NCBI GenBank assembly: GCA_038501785.1
Contig: JBAMJR010000099.1
Coordinates: forward strand, 124,001-188,000
Direction of reading: 5' to 3'
Origin: Myoxocephalus aenaeus
Lineage: Eukaryota; Chordata; Actinopteri; Perciformes; Cottidae
DNA: 64,000 nt
In this document: positions 13,046-26,960 of the stretch, piece by piece
Position numbering within the stretch: position 1 is the first letter of the stretch
Layout of the letters: each line of letters begins with the position of its first letter
Position numbers and translations under genes: made by a program
The notes under the pieces: model-generated
The model's input: only the letters and a program-made list of their open reading frames with translations
What the model was told of the DNA's origin: nothing
Database searches by the model: none

Positions 13046-13445
13046 GGTAGTGGAAGAAATATGAATGTACCGAAAAATACCCCATCCCAAGTGAAAGTAA
13101 AAATACAAAGGGAATATCAACTACATGTAATTTAAAGTATTAAAGGTAAAAGTACTCATAATGCAAATACATTTTCCCTGCGAGTGTTATTATGCATTAT
13201 ATTTTCTATATAGTCGTAGTTTGTCAACATGGAATATTTTAACTAATATCTATACTGTTGAGTACTTAAACACTTTCTAAACTTGTTTCTATATCAAATT
13301 TGAATATAAAAATGAAAAAGTAACATTAGCTGTTGAATAAATGTAGTGGCGTAATGATTACAATATTGTGTGTGATAGAGTAGAAGTATAAAGTAGCATA
13401 AAATGGAAACATTCAAATAAAGGAAATGTACTTCAATGTACACCG
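13046..13445 (+). mobile_element. degraded dispersed repeat of the GTAGTGGAAGAA type
   Basis: It begins GGTAGTGGAAGAAATATGAA. Inside are GTAAAAGTACTCATAATGCA and AGTAGAAGTATAAAGTAGCA, and it ends near AATGTACTTCAATGTA. These blocks, in this order, resemble a non-autonomous repeat I know as very common in percomorph genomes. No coding capacity remains. The family name was not checked. Confidence 0.6.
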
Positions 13446-16400
13446 GCAAGACAACGCAATGTCAACCAACAAAATCCTGTGTCGGTTCTCTGTAAACTCA
13501 CAATTGTGGTGCTTTACTTCAACGCTGTATTGACACGGTTTACTTTGTGATTGTTGCGACAAAAGATAAAATAGTTGCCTCCGTGACATCTCTCTCAGTT
13601 ATAAGATGTTGTGACAGATCCTCTGTCCAGCGGTTTGGTATCTGATGAGCCCTGAAACTAATTCATTTGTTGCTCAAACTGTTTCATTGTCTAAACTGCA
13701 TCTCAAACAACACGCGCCAACAAACACCTGAATGTCCACTTAAAGCTGCACAAATTCACCTTAGTGGTACTTCACATGGACGTCACATTAAACTGCTTAA
13801 CAACTGTGGCATTCAATACAAAACCCACCCAGTGAGGTGAAGTCACTACCTTAATGTTTAGCAACCTAGTTTGTCTGAAAAGAGCAAACAGGAAAAAGCT
13901 ATGAGCACCAAATGCACAGTAAAGGAGATAATAATAATCCAGACAAAACAAATACAACACAGGTTGTTACAGAACTAAAAATATGAACGAAGACGTTGAC
14001 CGAGACAAAATGTTTGTGCACACGGCAGCGGTTTCATTCTATTTCAGGGGTTGTTTTGCATGGCGAGCCCACCAGATTACCTGTGAAAAAAATGGTCATT
14101 TAAATTCTGACTTCAGTGGACTGTCATCACGGTGGTGAGTCCATCTTTCCCTTCGCTCAGGTCACTGCAGTGCAGAGTTACTCAGTCTAGAGGCGCTAAA
14201 ATAAAACCACTCGTAATAGAGCTAAAAATATGACAGCATGCATCTTATCAAGCTCATGAGTAAGAGCACACACCCACATTTAATCCAGTTTTAATTTAAT
14301 GCACACTCCTCCCTTTGTTCTGCAAGGCAATAATGAATTAGGAAGTGTGTATGAAGGCAAAAAAAACAAAAACAGGAGCAAGTGAGAATATACCCAGAGT
14401 ATCAAAGAGTAACACTGACCTCCTGACATCCCCAACTAAACTTACAGTCAATCTATTTTGGAGGCGACAGCGGTAAGTCAAACCCCAGAGTCCTGTTGCA
14501 GACAGAACGTTTTCCCTCAGCCGGAGTTGTTGAGCAACAAACACTGGTTCAAAGGACAAGCCTCTGCTTCCTCCTGTCATCTTCGTCTTTGTCTCGTGGT
14601 TATCAATTTGCCTACATTAGGAAAACCCCTCCAGCTTTCATTTCCGTTTCATTTGAGAAGACGCTAAAGTGAAAGTTTGCATCCTGACAACCCTAACTGA
14701 AATACATAAACATGTATTGTTTCTCTTTCGCCTTTTATCCAATAAATTTAAGCCAGTAGTCAGAATCTGCTTAATATCCCTACTTCAGTTACTTGAGGCA
14801 GAAACTCTCTTCCAGCCAGTAGCAGCCATCATCATCATCATCATCATCATCAACAACAATCTGGATGCTCTTTCAAACTCGTCTTTAAAACCAAATGTCG
14901 CTTCCTTTGAATGAATCCTTCCACTCTACCTTTAAACCCCACGATCGCCAGAAAGAACAATATTGGCCGATTCTGCAAAACCCATGTAATCAAGGTTGCA
15001 ATGACATCGTTTGGTAACTATCCAATGTCGATGCTATTTCTAAGGATTTTCTTCTTCAGCATCTGCATGCGGCAACTAAAGTATGTTTAAGGTTGAGAGA
15101 AAGATGCTGGTTGTGGGAAATTAACTGTGGTTAAACCTGCAATGACGGACTTGTTTTGGCCACTCGGGAGCAGCGAAAACAAGTTATGAACGAAACACTT
15201 TTTAAGTTGATATATTGAGCTTGATAGCAAAGAATAGCTTATTTACACACCCAGAAGTTATGGAGTTGTGTCATCCCAATGAATATAAGTAAAATATTAA
15301 CTCTGTATTTGGTCTCCACCAACTAAAGGGTTCAAAGCCTCTGACAATAGATGGGGGGCGTCTCCATCCCATGTAGCAGCCTCACCCACAACACCATCTG
15401 AGAGCTATTTATTCTGCTCTTCTAGCAAGCAAACACTTTATTTATGAATCACTTTGCAAACACAAGTCCTCAGTGGGAGAGAGAGAGACAGGAGAAAAGA
15501 GGGAGATGTAAGAAACAAGAACAAACTGAGTAATAATAGGGATATAATTATAGAAATGAGTTTTACGGTCACTTGTTAGGGCTATAACAAGTGATAATAG
15601 ACACATATGACTTTAAAGACAGAACGACTAAGTCTCTATTGATAATCTAAGGATTTTGGCAAAATTCCTGAAATCTAAAAACGCTAAAAAAGCACAAAAG
15701 GATTTTAAACACATGAGCGTAGAAGGACACTGAAAGTCTGAAATATTACAGGAGCATCAAAAACATAGATGTACTGCAGCCAACGAGTACTTTTGACAAT
15801 AATGCACCGCAACACTTTGAGGCAGCTAATAACTGAAACACACGCAGTAACTCGTTTAGTCGTGTGTTCACGGAGCGTGGCAATAATCAGATAATCAATA
15901 CGTGTCAGTATCGTGTGGAAATCGATCCCTCGGGCTGTTTCCTACCTTATGCCGTCTCTCCGTCCAGTCTCACTGAGACTTCTCATGACTTTCAGGAGAA
16001 GGTAAGAAAAGTTTGGGAGGAGAAGATGAAAAAAAAAAAAAAAAAAAACTCCTTCCACTCTGTGTCAAGTTACACAATATGTAACATACGTTTTCCGGTT
16101 TGGGATTAAAAAATAAAACGCGAATGTGGAACATTGTTGCATTGTTTTTTGTTTCATTTTGTCAGTCGTATATCAGCGGTTGCCACTTTTCATTTTGTGG
16201 TTTTTCCCCTGCGTTGCTGCTGCTTATTATTTGTATACATTTCATGACTATAAAAAAAAACATTGTTTTGCATCTGCAAAACCTGCTTGTGCTGAAACCC
16301 ATGGATGTTGCATTGACAATCAACATGAGAAGATTTGAGAACAAGGAGCAAACGCAACATTTCTTTTCATACACGAGTGATACATTGTTCCCTGGACTGG

Positions 16401-16660
16401 GATCAATTAAAAACATATGGAAACCACATAAGATGAAACAGCATTGGGCTGAAATATTGTCACATAGTACCTGCCCTTCCGTTCTCCCAATACTAGAATG
16501 GGTTAAATGCAGAGGCTAAATTTGACTTTGTGCATGTTGTGACAATAAAAGTTGATATACATATACATTTAAGTTACAAAATTACATGAAAAATAATGCT
16601 ATAGCCTGACAAAGGCAACAAGACAAATTGTAGGTCAAGTAATTCCTCTCCGACTGCCAA
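13446..16660. other. gene-free intergenic DNA
   Basis: Only a short (ATC)n run at about 14829-14852 and a poly(A) run near 16029-16048 stand out. No exon or regulatory element could be supported. Confidence 0.5.
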
Positions 16661-16664
16661 CAGT

Positions 16665-16800
16665 TCAGAATCAGAATCGGCTTTATTGGCCATACGTGTT
16701 TACACACACATGGAATTTGACTCCGGTTACACGTTGCTCTTCATACTAATGTACATACACAATATACAATAAACAAGATAAATATAAAAAAAGACATTAA
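16665..16800 (-). mobile_element. retroelement 3' end, inverted
   Basis: It begins CAGAATCAGAATCGGCTTTA and continues TTGGCCATACGTGTTTACAC, then GGAATTTGACTCCGG. In fish this block typically starts at repeated TCAGAA units, which are the complement of a retroelement tail, so the source element would lie on the minus strand. Confidence 0.5.
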
Positions 16801-16854
16801 AGACAACAGTAGTCATAAATAAATCATTTAATTCTTTATTTAAATCTGCTTTTA

Positions 16855-17021
16855 ACCTGTGATGGTAAGTTAACTATGTTTTTTGTTTTGTTTCTTACTG
16901 TTATGTCATCTCTCTTGTTTATATTATTATTGCTTCTGTTCGTTGTTACCATGTAAAGGGCCTTGAGTACCTTGTAAAGCGCTATACAAATAGAAATGTA
17001 TTATTATTATTATTATGATGA
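16855..17021 (+). mobile_element. LINE/SINE-type 3' tail
   Basis: GGGCCTTGAGTACCTTGTAA is followed by AGCGCTATACAAATAGAAAT and then (ATT)n. This is the usual end of an L2/CR1-like tail in fish. No reverse transcriptase reading frame is present. Confidence 0.6.
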
Positions 17022-17759
17022 AGGCTTGCGTGTGAAGTATTTTTTATGTATTTATTTTCACACTAAAACAGGCTACATTTTAGCATGTGTTTCAATGTAC
17101 CCACCCTGTGCTTTTATTTTGTAGGCAGAATCATGTTTGACCCAGTCATTTCCGGTTCAACTGTTGATTTTGACCAGCTTTCTTGAGCATGCCGTTGGTT
17201 TGGCGCTGATTACAGCTCGAATGAACCAGTGACAGACAGCAGAATCCTTCAATCAGGAGCGAAAAACACGGCGCGTGCCTGGTGACGACAGAGGGGCGGG
17301 ACCTGTTCGTCAGTTTTGGTCGAAGTAACAAAATGCGTCGTTACATTTGTTCATAGTCGCAAAACTAATGCCGATCCACCGATTAATATCATTGCGTTTT
17401 TCCATAATTAATATCAAAATAATTGACATACTTTAAACCCAGCTAGCTTGTTTTATAAGTTCTATTTTCTTGTTTTTCAGTCTAAATATCGATGTGATTC
17501 TTGTTGGTCTGTTCGTATTAAAGTCGACCAGCGCTCACACAATATTTTAGATGTTTTACTGTCACAGTTGGAAACAAAACATTATTTGTTTATATTGAAA
17601 TAAACTGCTGAGACTACAACAAAAAATAAATAATCTGAAACTACCATATCGTCCTTCAAGCAGATGAGGACGCTGTTGTCTTTCAGTTGGAAGGCAGACT
17701 GAGCATTGTTCTACCTAAAACCGACTAAACAGAGTTAACATATTACTGTCTAAGTACTG

Positions 17760-17940
17760 GAAAGCACATTTTTGCAGGAAGACATACTTTTGTTTTACTA
17801 TGAGTGTTTCAACTTAATGCTAAATTATACTTCTACTTCTCTGCATTTTAGAGGGAACAGTTATATAAGGCTACCTCAATACATTTATGTGACAGCTGTT
17901 ACTGTTACTTTTTTTGTTAGTTAGATTTTTTTTTAAAGGA
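17760..17940 (-). mobile_element. second degraded copy of the GTAGTGGAAGAA-type repeat, inverted
   Basis: The blocks ATACTTCTACTTCTCTGCAT, TTTTAGAGGGAACAGT and ACATTTATGTGACAGCTGTT match the inverse of the 3' part of the element at 13046-13445, with many substitutions. Confidence 0.45.
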
Positions 17941-18879
17941 TGATCTTATTTAGTTTCAACAGCATCCGGCTGAAGCTGTTTCTTTTTACTTCTAAACTAA
18001 TTTAATGACTCATGTTCAGTTCACATATTTCAGCTAATGAACATTTCTTTAGATATAGAGGTCTAATTCTTATTTGGAGTAAGGTAATATTTAGGGTCAA
18101 AGTTCATTCTTGACATGAGAAACATTAGTTTGAGCTTTCAAGCAAATCTCATGCTCTTTCTCACTCCTCAGTTAATGGAGTTTGAGCAACAAGAATAAAT
18201 GTGAAGAAAAAAAGGCGTCATATTCTGAGGAGTTGTCGGGCAGGAAAGCAATTGGCTCTTTGCTGACCAGAGGGAACAATGCCGTGATCGGCAGGTCGCC
18301 AAGACCCGGCAGAAACAACGATCAACACGATACTGTCAAAATCCCACGCAAACCGAGAGACAGGACAGGAAGAGTGACGGTAAAGAGCCAGATACTTCCT
18401 CACGAGTTGATGGACCAAACCCAGCAGATTCATATTGACCAGAAACACTGAAACAGTCCATTCTTACTTATGAGTGTACAGGCGATAAGTAATAAAGTAG
18501 TAGTACATGTTATAACTACTTCTGTAATATACATGGAAAAGTATGTTTTTAATAGTTGTATTTACATTTTTTACTATAGTAAGTAAATGTTCAGAAATTC
18601 CACTTCATTTTCATGCCACTTTAAAATATAAAATGTTGCCTCCTGGTCTGGCTATCGCTACGACCCGTTTTTGTCTTCTTTTTTTTTTTAGGAGGGGATA
18701 GAGGATATTTAGGGGGACATAGCAGGTCGTCAGTATACCACATAGTGGTATTACATTTTACTTGAAAGCTGGGGAACTGAATATTAATTTGAGTTGCAGC
18801 TCAGCGTGTCAAGTTGTTCTGGTCATAAATCATCATTGAAAATGTATTAATTAATTACAATACATTGTGAAAGAGTCAA

Positions 18880-19660
18880 GGCTGGGTATGGAAGTATATG
18901 ACGCCCATGCTCTATTATGGCTCATAAGTTGCTGCAGCAATTTTTAGGTTGATATCATTTGATTTGGTGCTAAATAAAAAAAGAATGTAACTCTTGAGAA
19001 TTAATAAAAATGTTCATAAAATCCCTCCAAAATACCACATTAAGACACCAAGACCTTGTTGAACACCATAGAACAGGTCATGTTCACATGTTGTGATTTG
19101 GCATCAGTAACTTGACATTTGGGATTTCTGCAAGAATTGAATTTTTCAGTGATTGGATGGCGAGTGCTCAGAAACCCCCGTATTGTTTAGATACCTCGAG
19201 AGCAAAGGTCTCTAGTTGGTGGTTGTAGAGATCACATCAGGTTGTTTTATGCTCAAGTGTTAAACAATGGTCTCATAATGTGAAATGATTCCTTTGGGGA
19301 CAAACATCTTCTCATGCGAATACAATTGGGATCATTGACATGAGTCTCAGCTTTCCAGACATTTTATGCAATTCCGAGACTGTTTAGGAACCCGAGTATG
19401 CAGAAATATTAGAATACATAATTTTTAAAACATGGAGAAATGACACATTTAAACTGCATGCAAACAACTGCATGCTTTTTGCCCAAAACTGAATGAGATT
19501 ATCATAAAGTGGGCATGTCTGTAAAGGGGAGACTCTTGGGTACTTATAGATCCCATTTCATTTACATATGTTGAGGTTAGAGGTCAAGGGACCCCTCTAA
19601 AAACAACATGCCAGTTTTCCCTCATAAAAAAATATGTTTGGAGATGGAGACTTCTCTGAT
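18880..19660. mobile_element. dispersed teleost repeat, no coding capacity
   Basis: It contains GAGATTATCATAAAGTGGGC, ATGTCTGTAAAGGGGAGACT, then TTGAGGTTAGAGGTCAAGGG and ACCCCTCT. I recognise this block order from many percomorph sequences but cannot name the family. The upstream limit is approximate. Confidence 0.45.
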
Positions 19661-20214
19661 GGAGATGGAGCTGCAGTCAGTTGAAAACATTGAGTCACTT
19701 TATGGCTTCTCTTTCCTACAGGTCGGACTGACCTTTGATCCCTTTGATCACACTCGGTGAATTAAATCAGACCCAAGACACATGAACACACCCTCATCCT
19801 CCCAAACCTTACTGCCGTCAGCTGAATCCCAATTTACTGCAAACATTTACAACTTTGACTTTTAAAATAAATTTAAAAAAAAAGAGAAATACATTAATAA
19901 TTTAAGTAGATTAGTTTATTTCTTGCTACTACTATTAATGTTACTTTTATATAAAGATTCTGCATTCATATGCAGGAAACAGATTCTGCAATCTGGAGGC
20001 AAAGGGACAAGATTTTTGTTTTGGAAGTTTTGTGGTTTCAGTTTGTAATCCATGTAGTATTGACTAAATACGGTCCAGCAGGCTTTTGTTGAACGCAGGC
20101 AAGCAGTCTGTGTGGTGAACAAAAACAAACTTGAGTTTTTTTAAATAAAAAAATGTTTTTAAGACTTTTTTTTTTTTTTTAATGACACAATTACAACTTT
20201 TTTTTAATGACTAT

Positions 20215-20500
20215 TTTAAGTCAGACATTTCATAAAACAGTGAGCACAGTAGGTCATAAACATGAAATGTCACATAAAAGTCAAATCATAGTATGCCACA
20301 TAATGTCAGGTTAATGTCATTTAACCTGAGGTAAGTTCAGGTATTGTCATAAAAGGTCATATTAAATGTCACAATATAGCATCTTATAAAAATGTAATAT
20401 AAGACAATCTTAGTATTGTATGTCATACAAATGTCACAAAATATAATTGTATAGTATGCCATCAAAAAGTCATAAAATGTCATATTATTGTGTGCCATGA
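20215..20500. repeat. degenerate tandem array of GTCATA/ATGCCA units
   Basis: Units such as AAATGTCACATAAAAGTCA, CATAGTATGCCACATAATGT and GTATGCCATCAAAAAGTCAT recur with irregular spacing over nearly 300 bp. This fits an old, decayed satellite-like array. Confidence 0.6.
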
Positions 20501-20720
20501 AAATAAAATAAAAATAAATAAATATGGTACAGCATGTTGCAATCATGTTTTTAAAGAGCCAAAAAAGTGATTTAAATGTCTTGATATTACGCGTAAAAAA
20601 AAAGTAATCGTCTGGCATATTAAAAAACGGCGAAAAAGTAAAAAAATAAAAATGTTATTGTAGAACCTGCCGAGAAAGTCATAGAAAATCCTTGTAAAGC
20701 ATGTCAAAAAAATTATGAAA

Positions 20721-23700
20721 AAGTCAACAGAGCAAGAACATATTGAACTTTGACCCTTTACCTCTATCATTCTGTCTTGGTAATTTGTAGAAACCTTTGT
20801 ACACGGTGAGCAACCAGAGAGGAATAAAAGAGTTGGCGGCCAAACACCAGCAGCTCTTTATCAGAACAAAAAGTCATTTGGAATGGCACCGACAGGATGG
20901 AGATAGGAGGAGACCCGTCCTTCACGTTCTCCGAGTACAAATCAAAGTCCAGACATTGGCAACAAAACATGTTTTCTTGACTACGAAAGGGAGTGTCCAG
21001 GAGCAAGGCCAAACAGGATGAAGTCATAAATGCATTTTGGATCAGTTTCAAGGAGGGAATCAAGCTCCTTGTTTGCTTTCAGAAAAACAAGTTCAGGCCA
21101 TAAATCATAAATTAGGGCTGCAATTTAAGATGAATGTATCATTGATTATATATAATTTACTGTAGTGTATATGAAGTATTGTCACAAAAAGGTGACCGTA
21201 TGCATCTCACTGATGTTGAAGTTGACATTTTATTTTAGTTGCATAATGTAATAATATTGTAATAAACTAATGTTTTCGCCGCGGCAGTTCGGCTCCTACA
21301 GCTTCAAGAGCTCGACCTGAGGATTAGTAATAGTAGAAGTCAGAAAACCTAGGATTAGTTCATAGTAGATGAGAGTTGTTTAAGACTTTAAGAAGGCGTG
21401 ATTGGGACAGCCACACGTGTTGGTCTCGTCTGTGTCACAGTTATTGATAATAACCTTTTTAACCCTTTTTACTATTGTTGGTCCCTGAAGATTTTAATGT
21501 CACAGCTAACCAAGCTAAATGTGCGCCCTTCTCTACCTGACTAACGTTTACATGACAACATTTGGGCCATGTTTAAGAACAAATTCAGATTATTTTTCTC
21601 ATAATTCAAAGATTAATCACAAAACCTAAAAACTATTAAACAATAAAGCAAAGAAAACTGACTGAAAAAGAAGACCACAATCAATGAGAAATCCGCATGT
21701 GGTAACAAGAATAGTTATTTGGGCAGGACATGTAAACGTCTTCTCTTCACACGCCACAGGCGTTCTTACCAGTTTCTGGGTAAAAGGTGAACTGTGGAGG
21801 AGACGTGGTTTGACCCTCTTACAGCGGAGGTCACGGCCAAGCAGAGCGTTAAGTAATGTGATGGAGGCTGCAGTGAACCAGTGACGCCCCATGTGAGTAA
21901 CTTTCTGGACTGAAGCAAAGGTTAATAACAACAACAACAAAAAAGGTCAAACAGGATTTAATTTTAAGAAATGGAGCAGAGGTTGGCAAGTTATTCATAT
22001 TTCATGCAATGAAATGCTGAGAATGTTTAAAGATGAGTTTAGACAGATTGTCAGGTGTACATTTGTGTACAATTCATTAATGTTGAAATGAGGAACCAGC
22101 ATCATTAAAAATAAATATACAGTATACCTTTTTTTTTCTTCATAAAAAAGGTAGCCATTCATTTTAGTAATGCAAACAGTAATTTGGTTAATTCACGTGG
22201 TGGACAAAGGTAAAAGTCGAGAGTCGCACAAAGTTTAGGTGAACCTAAATCTCTTGACAGCGGCATGGACCTTTATAAACTAGAAGACATCAAACAGATG
22301 TGTGTCCATACATTAATCTACATCCTGTCATCAAAGATGTAAAAGAAAGACATCACATAGGGAGGTGTCATGTAAAACACGACTCCTCAAACAGCCTTTA
22401 GTTTGTTTGCATGTAGAACAGAAGCTGCCGGTCGAACATCTGCTCAACTCCGTCTGAATAAGATCAAACGTGTCCGGATGCTTCAGCTGCCTGTCCGACG
22501 GTCCAAAAGTGTTGCAAACCCCCTCCTCCCTCCCAGCACACCTTTCTGACGTCAGGACTGTGAACCCTGCTTCCGACAATTTAAGTAACTTTCCAAAACC
22601 GACAATTCAACATTTACACACACACTTCTCACTGTGGTTGGCCACAACTGTACAGAGGTGAGAAAATTGGCAGTGCTGTAAATGTTCTCACTCAAGCCTT
22701 TTTTCTCGCTCTAAAAGCAATAGCACACAAATGTAACGGTAGTGGTTGGTAAGAATCAGACAAATTCAAACTGTGTTTACCTGCATATTCATCCTCTGGG
22801 GACCATGAATGTACATGTACTGTATTCCGATGTATCTACTAGATTTTAAAATATTACACAGGATAAGTAAAAACTTTCACCTGCTGGTGGCGCTACAGGA
22901 AAATTCAGACAAATTGTTAAGTCAATAAAATACATCTTCTGGGAATCATGAATATCTGAATGAGATTTCAAGGAAATCCCTGAAACAGTTTCAGTCTGGA
23001 TCAAAGTGGAAGACCTGACATCATTACAGCCCCAAAACACATAAATTACATAAAAAGATTGATTACAAACACAACTATACATTTGCTAAATATATATATA
23101 TATATAATAATAAGTGGTTATATGCTACTTCTTTTTATTGGAGCAGATAATTTGACATTAAGAAACAGGATGATTAACCTAAAGTATTAATTTTCTGCTG
23201 CAGGTGCCGAGTTAAATCCCTATAAAACTACATATTCAGTGTTTCACAGCAGCCATAAAAACCTCATTAACTCCCTCGTGAAAACAGGAAAGGCATTTAC
23301 GCAGCAGCCCACCTCTGACTTACAGGCCTTCGTCTCTGTTATACTCTTTGATCAGGGAGTGGAAGCCTCGGGGAAACGACGCTGCTTTCTAGGTTAAAGT
23401 GCAAGCTAGAGAATCAGATTGTAAAAAAAAGAAAAGGTCCCAAAGCGAGAGGGAAGACCAGGATACAGATTCTGTGAGAGGGGAATCTGGGTAAAAGGCC
23501 AGAGTGATGCATGCGAATGAGCCAAAAATCAACATTTGCATTGTAAATAACAGCTGTTTTTTTTATGAACCCCTCATGACATCAACATATGAGGCCGTAC
23601 ACGAGCGTTACCTTTCACACACTTTGCTTTTCTGCCAAATGAACTGAGATGCCTCCCATATGTTGAAAACAGAAAAGAAGACACGAGCCAGGACTGAAGA

Positions 23701-26510
23701 CCGTTTTCCAAAACTTAGAAATACTATTATAAATCAAATCAAATAATTGAAACATTAACTTTAAAATGCGTTTTTCTTTTACAGGATGTCTGTTCATTTG
23801 TGTCCTCTAGTTGAAAAAATAAAATAAATACAATTTCAAAGCACTCTCACTGACTGGAATTAGACATAACTGGGATGAGAAATGTAATTAAATCAAAATG
23901 TTAAGTATTGTCTTACTAGTTTTGACATTTTGCCAAATACACCCACTCACTTTTATGAGAGTGATCTTCTCATCTTACGCACGCAAGAAAGGAACGCGAA
24001 TGCACGCATTTCCGAAAATATGAAACTACTAACCTCCATTAATTGTGCATGCCAACACTGAGGTAAACTAAACTAACAGAGGGACTTGATGTGAACTTGC
24101 AAAAAAGGACGCATGAGCATCTCTGTCAACGTACTTAAATCATACTAGACTAGAATGTATTTTAGTTGAGGGAAATAAAACTGGTGGGAACAACGCAACA
24201 ACGAATAATAAGAACATTGGACATACAGTCATCTACTTTACAAGCAACAACTGCTTTTAACCACATTACAAGCTCTAAGTGAGAGTTTTAGGCAGGCAGG
24301 GTAGTAGATATTCATCAATATCTAAAAAAAAGTTTTTAAAATCAATCCCAAATCTCTGTTACGCTACGTCTAGATTTCCAGTGGTTTTGTTTTCCTCATC
24401 TTGTGTTTCTGGGAACTGGCCATGTTTATCTTTTCAGGTGACTGATAAAGACTATACACAAACACTCGAGGTTGAAAATCACAACAAAAGTTAAAAATAA
24501 ATTCAGATCCAGCTGCAGCTCATCGTGGTCTCGCCCTCCAGCTGAGATTATCAGATCCTAAACAGAGTTGGGGAATACTTTCTGCCTCCGAGAGGCTGAT
24601 GCAACACACCAGACACGTGACAACGCGCTCACCTTTCACACACTAACCCACTGGAGCCAAAGACCCCGTCTGCCAACACCAGCACCACCCCGTCCCTCGG
24701 TGGAAGCTCATGTGCTGTACATGTGCAGCTCGGATGGTACATGTTGTGTTGTTGTAATCTGCACAGTTAAAGTGACCTCGAGGTTCAGGAATGTTTCTGG
24801 ATGTGTTGGAAGACGAAAAGTGTCTCGACTTCCTACTGATGTCAACGTGTGATGTGTTGAGATTATTTAATCTGCAGATAACCACAGTTATTTTTTTAGG
24901 GACAATATTATCAGATATCTGCCACTCAGTGTCATTCAGCCCATTTAAAATCAGAAATACAGACAGATACAGAAATGCATAATGTCAAATGTTTGTGATT
25001 ATTATTATCATTTTCAAGCCAAAATATATCCAGGGACATCACTGCAATCAACATCCATATTTTAACCTTGACATACCATCATATTAAATTTCAGGCTAAC
25101 GAACTAGAATACATTTATTCAGAAATGATTACGGTCAAATTATTCAGAAAAGTGTGACAGACATTAACAGCTTTAATCTTTCTCTAGATTTCCTTTTACT
25201 GAGAAGGTGCAGGGTTTAGTGTTCGTTTTATTGTTAAATGTTTTAATTGATGGCACAATTGAAGCTACACAGTTTTTATATATTATATTTGATACTCAAA
25301 GTTGTTTTTTTAAGCATCTCTTTAATGCTGCATTAACTGATTGTGGGCCGTTTGTGGGGAGCACAGCACTGACAAAGTCACCGTATAAAGTTGAAATAGG
25401 GACTTTGTTTGCAAACCTTTGAGTATTTACATCCAGCCGTAACGGTGCAACAAGATTATTAATTTGAAAAATATAAATTCAATATCCTGTAGCTCTGTTT
25501 TGGGTCTCAACAACTTCTGAGGGATATATCCGATTCTTTAGCTGTTAAATGCTCCGCTATGTTCACCATTTGTGTTCCAGTGAACCAGAACAATGAGCTG
25601 AATGACGTCAAAAAGCTTGTTAGACCTGAGGGGATCAACAGATTCAGGTGCTAACTATCTGTGGGTCAATTACTATGAGCAGATTACACATATGATCCAC
25701 TGTTCCTTTGAAATAATGATTAGTGCGGATTGAACGCAGCTGAATGCAAATAAATGAATGAGGCTTTACATAACTGCTTCACAACTGCCAACATCTTTCA
25801 GAGTATCAACATGAATCTCATCTTGTAAAGTCTGGGCTATAAAACATTTTCGACTTACGAAATCATATGTACCTGTGATGGATTTCTTTAATAAGAAGCA
25901 AATATCACTACAATCATTTAGAGGAAATCAAGTGTATGAGCCAAAATTAGAACGTGGCTCTTGAATTGCTGCCAGTGCCAATACAAATATGAGCACAACT
26001 TTAAAAAATGTCAAAACGCCCTCAGTTTACCGTCTGATTGTCTGACTATTATAGCTACCACCACACATTTAAATGAGGGTGATTTTAAAACATATTACAG
26101 TTTCTGAAGCCCTGAATATGTATTCCAATTTACAAGAAACAGCCGTTTCAAACAGGGCCCAGGGCATTAACGTGACAGTTACAGCCGAGAATGGAGAACT
26201 GACTGAACAGAGCTGCAGACACAAAGCTTTGCCTCGTGTAAACTGAGAGCAGCAGGCTTACGGGTACGTGCAGGACGGCAGCCTGCAGCACAGACGATAC
26301 GTGCGCTGGACCACAGAGCAGACCTTCACAGTACAAACACACATGATGTAAAGGTCCCAAGGCCGAGGTTACGAATACAAGCAAATGAAATCCAGTATCC
26401 CGGTTCATGATTGAGACAAGTGTCAATGTTTGTTATAGTTTCATCTTACTGTATTTTTAACTGTGCAACATGCCAAGAAAATATAGCTTCACTAGGAGCT
26501 CTATGGTGGC
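20721..26510. other. gene-free intergenic DNA
   Basis: No exon, RNA gene or recognisable element could be supported beyond a short (TA)n run near 23092-23107. Open frames here are short, overlap each other on both strands and lack splice context. Confidence 0.5.
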
Positions 26511-26519
26511 ATGTCTATA

Positions 26520-26690
26520 AATCCTCCATGTTGGTCCACACTGAAATATCTCAACAACTATCGGACGGCTCGTCATTAAATTAGGAAGAATCCTAATGAA
26601 CATTAGCACTTCAGCATAGTAACATGAGGTACAGCCTCATGGAGCGGAGAGCAAGGCTTCTTAGTCTACTTATCATATTCAGATGTTAAT
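26520..26690. mobile_element. degraded dispersed repeat ending AGTACAGCCTCA-like
   Basis: Blocks TTGGTCCACACTGAAATATC, GAACATTAGCACTTCAGCAT, GGTACAGCCTCATGGAGC and TTCTTAGTCTAC occur in an order resembling a common fish repeat with many 'TTAGCATGCTAA' motifs. It is strongly diverged. Confidence 0.4.
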
Positions 26691-26734
26691 GTTATTCATG
26701 TTGACGTTTTACTTTTTATACACAAGATTAGGGT

Positions 26735-26960
26735 ATACAATTATTTTCTATTTTTGCTATTGACAAATATTTTCTTGATTAATACATTGTTTAATCACAG
26801 TTTCCCTACAACGCAAAGTTTCGACCAACAGCTCAAAACTCAAAGATGGAAGCTTATTATCAGCAAATCTGCACAGTATATAAGATGGACATGATTGGCA
26901 CTTTTGGTTGAAAAATATTGATCTTTTATAGGGTTGTAAAGCATTTGTTGTCTTTTTAGT
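26735..26960. mobile_element. degraded repeat of the ATTAATCG/CACAGTTTCCC type
   Basis: ATTATTTTCTATTTTTGC, TTTAATCACAGTTTCCCTAC, CAACAGCTCAAAACTCAAAG and GGCACTTTTGGTTGAAAAAT follow the block order of a widespread fish repeat whose ends are rich in CGATTAAT. A second copy lies at 45890-46230. Confidence 0.5.

Noticed and set aside
26148..26426. 92-codon minus-strand frame upstream of angptl4
   Set aside because: Hydrophobic low-information frame with no family resemblance, promoter or splice context.
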